A DNA stretch of 64,000 nucleotides. Source: an uncultured Dokdonia sp. (GTDB taxonomy: Bacteria > Bacteroidota > Bacteroidia > Flavobacteriales > Flavobacteriaceae). The notes beneath the pieces are model-generated. The model did not search any database. It worked only from the letters and a program-made list of their open reading frames with translations, and was not told where the DNA came from. Of the stretch, positions 59,621 through 64,000 are shown in pieces (position 1 is the first letter of the stretch; each line of letters begins with the position of its first letter). Both the position numbers and the translations under genes were made by a program. Where the stretch lies: positions 1 to 64,000 of the forward strand of contig NZ_CANMDS010000003.1 in assembly GCF_947496725.1 (NCBI RefSeq). Reading direction: 5' to 3'.

Positions 59621-60427
59621 ATGAAAAAGATAAAAAAACCGCTCATCGCCATATTCATCATTGCAAACTTATATGCCATCCTTTGTGGCGGACTGTATTT
59701 TTTTCAAGACAACCTCATTTTCCACCCGCAGCAATTGCCGCAGGAGTATGCTTTTGATTTTGATGGCGATTATAAGGAGGTTTGGGTAGATGCGCCAGAT
59801 GGAGCCCGGCTTAATGGCTTGCACTTTACGGTTACAAACCCAAAGGGCGTGATACTTTATCACCACGGTAATGCAGGCAGTCTCGCGCAGTGGGGACAAA
59901 TCGCCCAGCCATTTGTACAAAAGGGCTACGCGGTTATTATTATGGATTACAGGCAGTATGGAAAGAGTGGGGGAGCACTCACAGAGGCGGCGCTTTATGA
60001 TGATAGTTTGCTGTGGTACGCTTTCGCGAAAGCGCAATATCCCACAACACCCATAACGAGTTACGGCAGGAGCCTGGGGACGACCTTTGCAACCTATGTG
60101 GCGTCAAAAAAAGAAGTCACTAAGCTGGTGCTTGAAACTCCTTTTTATAGTATACTAGACGAGGCACAATCCCGCTTTTCGATCCTTCCGGTTGAGAAAC
60201 TGCTCAACTATAGATTGCCTACGTATAGCTTTATAAATGAGGTGACGGCTCCTATAACCGTGATACACGGCACAGAAGACAGTGTGGTGGCTTATGAGCA
60301 CGGTAAAGCCCTTTATGATAGCATTAGGACAACTACAAAGACTTTTGTAACTGTACCTGACGGTGATCACAATAACCTAAGCGATTTTGAGGCGTATCAA
60401 AAAGCGACGGCTACACTTTTTGAGTAG
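59621..60427 (+). CDS. Membrane-anchored alpha/beta hydrolase
   Basis: 268 residues. An N-terminal helix (IAIFIIANLYAILCGGLYFF) is followed by the QDNLIFHP start typical of YqkD/BEM46-like hydrolases. The oxyanion motif is YHHGNAGS, the nucleophile elbow GRSLG, the acid in HGTEDSVV and the His in DGDHNN. The substrate is unknown. Palindrome copy 20 encodes AFAKA in the helix before the nucleophile. Its 3' end abuts the convergent hydrolase gene. Confidence 0.88.
   Translation: MKKIKKPLIAIFIIANLYAILCGGLYFFQDNLIFHPQQLPQEYAFDFDGDYKEVWVDAPDGARLNGLHFTVTNPKGVILYHHGNAGSLAQWGQIAQPFVQKGYAVIIMDYRQYGKSGGALTEAALYDDSLLWYAFAKAQYPTTPITSYGRSLGTTFATYVASKKEVTKLVLETPFYSILDEAQSRFSILPVEKLLNYRLPTYSFINEVTAPITVIHGTEDSVVAYEHGKALYDSIRTTTKTFVTVPDGDHNNLSDFEAYQKATATLFE
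60019..60034. repeat. Dispersed palindrome, copy 20 (perfect, inside hydrolase gene)
   Basis: Perfect 16-mer read as AFAKA on the plus strand. Confidence 0.97.
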
Positions 60428-61795
60428 TTAGTCATTGGTATGCTCTTTAATCCACTTTGTGATAAAGGCAAGAACCTTTGGCGCCATAGTTTGTTCTATC
60501 TCTGAGTATTCAGATAGGGCACCGGTGGTGCTTTCTTGAAAGAGATGATTAAGATCGTCAAAGGCAACAGTTCTAGCATTCTCATTATTTCCAGCAGCAA
60601 AGGCTTCTTTTATAGCCGCAATATTTTGCTCATAAGGAACCTGAAAATCTTTCTTGCCATTGAGCGCAATAACAGGTGACTTTATAGCACTCAGGTAGCT
60701 CGCTGGTGTAGCTTTAAGGAGGCTTACTATCTCTGGGGTGGTGATTTGATCTGTAATAGCTTCTACTTGCTGTAAGGGAACCATAGGTCCCAGTTTCTCT
60801 TTGAGAGCGAGATTTACAGCATCTTTGATAGCCGCATTTGTACCGTCATTTTGTATAATAACATCATAAGCATAACCTAAGAGGTCTTGACCTTGTTTAA
60901 TTTGTGCTTCTGGGACGTTCATAAGGCGCTCCATTGCTTCTTTTTGCGAGAGCATAAGTTCATTACCAGGTATGCCTGGTCCAGCAAGCATAACGGTAAA
61001 AGCCACATCTGCATTTGTAGCTGCTATTTGAGGAGCGATGATACCTCCTATACTGTGACCTATAAGACCTACTTGAGAATATTTGGTTTTCTTATACTTC
61101 TTTAAATAAGCTATAGCTGCTGTGGCATCACTTGTAAACTGTGCAATACCTGCCGTTTCAAAAGTACCTGTAGATGCACCCACGCCACGTTCGTCATAAC
61201 GCAATACACCTATACCGTTACTTGATAGGTAGTCTGCAAGTACGTAGTATAGCGAGTGTCCAAACATATCTCCATCTCTATTTTGTGGGCCGCTACCACT
61301 TATAATCACCGCAATAGGCGGGTTTTTTATATCCTTAGGTAAGGTAAGTGTGCCAGCAAGGGTGATATTTTCTTCTTTGTTCTTAAAAGTCACCTCTTGT
61401 ACATCATAATTAAAAGGAGCCTTAGGTTGCTGTGGTCTATTAAGTACGAGCGCACCTTTTGCGAGAGTAAGCGGTACGGGAAAGTTATTCTGTATCAAGT
61501 TACCTTGTATGCTATCATTTTTGGTCACGCCTATGTAGCGCATTTTAAACTGCGGAAAGTCTACCTTAAGAGTATCGTTTGTATAGGCCGTGTTTGCTGC
61601 TTTACCACCTGTAAGTCCTTGGCTCGGGATGTCCATTGTGGTGTGTAGGCTATCTTGTGGCTGCGTGATGTGAAAGGCAAAGTCTATGCTTTGACCTTGA
61701 AAGTTTACCGTTCCCTTCCAGTCGCCTGTGACGTTTTGGGCGTGTGATATAAAGCCAGTAAGGCAGGTAACGGCAAGAATGATAAGAGTCCTCAT
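60428..61795 (-). CDS. Secreted two-domain alpha/beta hydrolase
   Basis: 455 residues with signal peptide 1-19 (ending SHAQ). Residues ~20-125 form a beta domain (VTGDWKGTVNFQGQSIDFAFHI). The hydrolase domain has the SGSGPQNRDGD opening, RYDERGVGAS, nucleophile elbow GHSIGG, acid near LNGKKDFQVP, and His in DDLNHLF. The layout matches S33-like peptidases/esterases of Bacteroidetes. The shared PxNRDG opening links it to the hydrolase at 13446. The stop abuts that of the convergent gene. Confidence 0.88.
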   Translation of the reverse strand: MRTLIILAVTCLTGFISHAQNVTGDWKGTVNFQGQSIDFAFHITQPQDSLHTTMDIPSQGLTGGKAANTAYTNDTLKVDFPQFKMRYIGVTKNDSIQGNLIQNNFPVPLTLAKGALVLNRPQQPKAPFNYDVQEVTFKNKEENITLAGTLTLPKDIKNPPIAVIISGSGPQNRDGDMFGHSLYYVLADYLSSNGIGVLRYDERGVGASTGTFETAGIAQFTSDATAAIAYLKKYKKTKYSQVGLIGHSIGGIIAPQIAATNADVAFTVMLAGPGIPGNELMLSQKEAMERLMNVPEAQIKQGQDLLGYAYDVIIQNDGTNAAIKDAVNLALKEKLGPMVPLQQVEAITDQITTPEIVSLLKATPASYLSAIKSPVIALNGKKDFQVPYEQNIAAIKEAFAAGNNENARTVAFDDLNHLFQESTTGALSEYSEIEQTMAPKVLAFITKWIKEHTND

Positions 61796-61862
61796 AGGTT
61801 TACTGTATATAAGTCTGTGACTAAGGTAGTTGTTATTATTGTGTTTTGATAAAGGGAAGGCA

Positions 61863-61878
61863 CTTTTTCGCGAAAGCG
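61863..61878. repeat. Dispersed palindrome, copy 21 (degraded)
   Basis: The right half is intact, but the left half has two changes (CTTTTTCG). It lies between two minus-strand genes, next to a terminator. Confidence 0.75.
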
Positions 61879-61879
61879 T

Positions 61880-61912
61880 AAAAAAAGAAACCCGAGGCTC
61901 TCGCGCTCGGGA
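61880..61912 (-). terminator. Intrinsic terminator of the 61965 gene
   Basis: CCCGAG/CTCGGG stem; on the minus strand TTTCTTTTTTT follows. Confidence 0.85.
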
Positions 61913-61964
61913 ATCTAACCAACCAAAGTTGTTTTGCGTTTATAAACGCAGTGGGGGAAATGTA

Positions 61965-62474
61965 TTACTTATACATTTTATCGTTTGGTTTAACTTCATA
62001 GGTGATGGTTGTTACCGTATCATCCTTGTCATTATATTTTTCTGACACCATATTTCCATTTTTGTCAAAATAGTTTACAGAGATACCCTCCTTTGTTTTC
62101 ATAAGGTATACGTCACCTTTTGCCAGTTTACGCATTGTACCATACTCAGAGGTGTTGTTTTCTCTTGTTCTTTTTATGGCGTATCCATTTTGAGTTTCCT
62201 CTAGGCGAAAGTCTGAGTCGTTATAGGTGTATGTCACCTCTTTTTTTACCATTGTCTTACCACGTTGTAAGGACTGGTTGAGTTGCCCCTTGTCACTTTT
62301 TTTAACTGAGGTAGGGGTTACCTCAGTTTCTTTTACCGTTTTATATACGGTCTCATTACCTAGTGAAGACTTTACGGTCGTTCTAGTTTTTGTGATTTTT
62401 TCTACTTTTTCTTGTGCTTGTACGGCTGTTGCGGTACATACAGCTAGTGCTGCTATGATAAGTGATTTTTTCAT
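61965..62474 (-). CDS. Secreted protein of unknown function
   Basis: 169 residues from the ATG at 62474, which opens a signal peptide (MKKSLIIAALAVCTATAVQAQ). The mature protein is threonine- and lysine-rich and beta-like (TKTRTTVKSSLGNETVYKTVKETEVTP), and ends in FDKNGNMVSEKYNDKDDTVTTITYEV. No family is recognised. It is probably periplasmic. It ends at a strong terminator and begins in a 267-bp divergent region shared with ychF. Confidence 0.75.
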   Translation of the reverse strand: MKKSLIIAALAVCTATAVQAQEKVEKITKTRTTVKSSLGNETVYKTVKETEVTPTSVKKSDKGQLNQSLQRGKTMVKKEVTYTYNDSDFRLEETQNGYAIKRTRENNTSEYGTMRKLAKGDVYLMKTKEGISVNYFDKNGNMVSEKYNDKDDTVTTITYEVKPNDKMYK

Positions 62475-62662
62475 CGGTCTTGTTTTTTGTTTGTACAAAT
62501 TTAAGATCCTTTTCTGCTTATGATAGCCAACGGGATGGTAAGACTTTATTAAGCCTTTCCCAATATTACTGGGCTCGCAAGGCGATTAACTTAAATTAAC
62601 ACAAAAGTGATGCTTTCTGTGGCTCGTCGTATAAGCCACTCGGTAGATCAATAAAATAGGAT

Positions 62663-62670
62663 TATCTTTG
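62663..62670 (+). promoter_or_regulatory. Candidate -7 box TATCTTTG for ychF
   Basis: TAnnTTTG match. It predicts a start near 62677, so palindrome copy 22 at 62704 would be in the ychF leader. Confidence 0.45.
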
Positions 62671-62703
62671 CACCCTAAAAATAAAGTGGAAAGAATGGTT
62701 TTC

Positions 62704-62719
62704 CGCTTTCGCGAAAGCG
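62704..62719. repeat. Dispersed palindrome, copy 22 (perfect)
   Basis: Perfect 16-mer in the probable 5' leader of ychF, 22 bp before its ATG. Confidence 0.97.
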
Positions 62720-62741
62720 TACTACTAATACATACTATTAT

Positions 62742-63836
62742 ATGAAAGCTGGAATCGTAGGATTACCTAATGTAGGGAAGTCAACCCTTTTTAACTGTCT
62801 GTCTAATGCCAAAGCACAGAGTGCAAACTATCCGTTTTGTACTATTGAGCCTAACGTGGGTGTGGTAAATGTACCAGATAACAGGCTATCAAAACTAGAG
62901 GAGCTCGTAAGCCCAGAGCGTGTGATCCCTGCTACGGTAGAGATTGTAGATATTGCAGGTCTTGTAAAAGGGGCAAGTAAGGGAGAAGGACTAGGAAACC
63001 AATTTTTAGGAAACATACGTGAGACGGATGCAATACTGCACGTGCTACGTTGTTTTGATAATGATAATATTGTGCACGTAGACGGGAGTGTAGACCCTAT
63101 ACGTGATAAGGAAACGATAGATATAGAGCTACAACTCAAAGATCTTGAAACAGCCGATAAGAAACTTGAAAAGGTAAAACGTGCGGCTCGTACGGGTAAT
63201 AAAGAAGCCCAGGCAGAAGAAGCAGCTTTACTTAAAATAAAAGAAGGTCTAGAAGCAGGTATTTCTGTACGTGCGATAGATATAGATGAAGATACACGCG
63301 AGGAGTTTGTAAAGCCTTTACAGTTTATTACAGACAAGCCAGTACTTTACGTATGTAATGTAGACGAAGATGCTGCTGTAGCTGGTAATGAGTATGTAAA
63401 CAAGGTACGTGAGGCAGTAAAAGACGAAAATGCAGAGGTGATTGTACTTGCCGTAGGTACTGAGGCAGATATTACAGAACTAGATGATTATGAGGAACGC
63501 CAGATGTTTCTTGCAGATATAGGTCTTGAGGAGCCAGGAAGCGCCGTGTTAATACGCGGAGCTTACAAGCTGCTTAACCAGCAAACGTATTTTACAGCAG
63601 GTGTAAAAGAAGTACGTGCCTGGACGGTAAACATAGGAGCAACGGCACCACAAGCTGCCGGAGTGATACACACAGATTTTGAAAAAGGCTTTATACGTGC
63701 AGAGGTTATTAAGTATAATGACTTTGTGGAGTACGGTAGTGAGGCAAAGGTACGTGAGGCTGGAAAGCTAGGCGTGCAGGGTAAAGATTATATAGTAAAT
63801 GATGGTGATGTGATGCACTTCTTATTTAACGTATAA
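62742..63836 (+). CDS. ychF: Redox-regulated ATPase YchF (OBG-type P-loop NTPase)
   Basis: 364 residues, standard length. The P loop GLPNVGKST is at 7-15, switch II is DIAGLVKGASKGEGLGNQFL, and the G4 position is NVDE instead of NKxD, explaining preference for ATP over GTP. A helical insert (~130-200) and the C-terminal TGS domain (YFTAGVKEVRAWTV, YGSEAKVREAGK) complete the fold. It binds ribosomes in family members. Single gene with a candidate promoter and terminator. Confidence 0.97.
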   Translation: MKAGIVGLPNVGKSTLFNCLSNAKAQSANYPFCTIEPNVGVVNVPDNRLSKLEELVSPERVIPATVEIVDIAGLVKGASKGEGLGNQFLGNIRETDAILHVLRCFDNDNIVHVDGSVDPIRDKETIDIELQLKDLETADKKLEKVKRAARTGNKEAQAEEAALLKIKEGLEAGISVRAIDIDEDTREEFVKPLQFITDKPVLYVCNVDEDAAVAGNEYVNKVREAVKDENAEVIVLAVGTEADITELDDYEERQMFLADIGLEEPGSAVLIRGAYKLLNQQTYFTAGVKEVRAWTVNIGATAPQAAGVIHTDFEKGFIRAEVIKYNDFVEYGSEAKVREAGKLGVQGKDYIVNDGDVMHFLFNV

Positions 63837-63860
63837 ACGATACTACTATATAAGACAGTA

Positions 63861-63896
63861 AAAAGCCTTTCTCAGCAATGAGAAAGGCTTTTTTTT
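63861..63896 (+). terminator. Intrinsic terminator of ychF
   Basis: The 13-bp stem AAAAGCCTTTCTC/GAGAAAGGCTTTT has a 6-base loop and is followed by Ts; with A bases on the left it could also serve the convergent gene. Confidence 0.92.
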
Positions 63897-63905
63897 GTGG
63901 ATACT

Positions 63906-64000
63906 TTAGTATGCGACTATCTCAACAGTGTTGAGGAGTCTTGAGATTTTATCTGAAGTAGAGGAGACGATGGCGTGTTTTTTTACATACGCCTTGATAT
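63906..64000 (-). CDS. C-terminal fragment of a minus-strand gene
   Basis: An open frame enters from the right edge and stops with TAA at 63908-63906. The 31 visible residues include IKAYVKKHAIVSSTSDKI and SRLLNTVEIVAY. Its end sits 10 bp from the shared terminator, as expected for a gene convergent with ychF. The product cannot be identified from this piece. Confidence 0.55.
   Translation of the reverse strand, partial: IKAYVKKHAIVSSTSDKISRLLNTVEIVAY

Noticed and set aside
4003-62719. The 16-bp palindrome as parS, the ParB centromere site
   Set aside because: parS is also a 16-bp palindrome with TTTC and GAAA arms, but its centre is ACGT between those arms, while here only GC separates them. 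parS sites are also few and clustered near the origin, not every 3 kb or inside genes.

Overview
The window looks like chromosomal DNA from a marine member of the Flavobacteriaceae (Bacteroidota). The evidence is: a type IX secretion (T9SS) signature set (a CHU_C/type B sorting domain adhesin, PorP/SprF and OmpA-type partners, and a type A sorting domain protein), SusC-like TonB receptor architecture, the fused CcsBA cytochrome c assembly protein, AT-rich DNA, and promoter boxes of the Bacteroidetes form TAnnTTTG rather than TATAAT. It may be close to Dokdonia/Krokinobacter, but that is memory and was not tested. No insertion sequence, prophage, CRISPR array or rRNA operon was seen. One tRNA (Thr, TGT) is present.

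Layout. 1-7005: the 3' end of a giant repeat adhesin, then PorP/SprF and a TPR/PD40/OmpA protein. 7082-8460: an overlapping idi-queD-bcp operon. 8558-13330 (minus): tRNA-Thr, a small conserved protein, a DUF4369 lipoprotein, a DUF819 permease and a CBM9/DUF5916 outer-membrane protein. 13446-16154: hydrolase, S1/P1 nuclease, AraC regulator. 16200-16737: a long gap that carries a strongly structured plus-strand segment ending in an intrinsic terminator, a candidate small RNA. 16738-22782 (minus): alkB-like gene, DoxX-like gene, SDR, gcvT, an esterase-SGNH fusion, thrC. 22994-24498: a lipoprotein and an XRE regulator/membrane protein pair with a candidate operator. 24644-27699: tRNA/rRNA methyltransferase, cyclophilin, NUDIX CoA pyrophosphatase, acyltransferase. 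27820-31800: ECF sigma with a membrane partner, and a large secreted choice-of-anchor I protein. 32145-38698: DUF1801/YdeI proteins, a TonB receptor with a lipoprotein, AIM24-like protein, OxyR, DUF2141. 38837-44226 (minus): oxidoreductase, sodium:solute symporter, a 35-residue membrane peptide and a PIG-L deacetylase. 44302-49781 (minus): a tight operon of MscS, CorA, lipoprotein, Maf, UbiA-type prenyltransferase, KdsC-type HAD phosphatase and DUF2520. 49898-56354: CcsBA, a 7TM-DISM/LuxR regulator, fumC, a small membrane protein. 56493-63836: M16 protease, two hydrolases, ychF. A C-terminal fragment of another gene runs off the right end.

The most unusual signal is a dispersed 16-bp perfect palindrome, CGCTTTCGCGAAAGCG. 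I count 22 copies: 15 perfect, 5 with one end-base change, 2 more degraded. They sit both between genes and inside nine genes. Inside genes eight of nine use the same reading frame, so unrelated proteins share the peptide AFAKA (IFAKA in one). Several copies share a one-sided flank, N-ACTCA. This is GC-rich sequence in an AT-rich genome and chance cannot explain it. Its function (protein-binding site, methylation or uptake motif, or miniature mobile palindrome) is not shown by the sequence.
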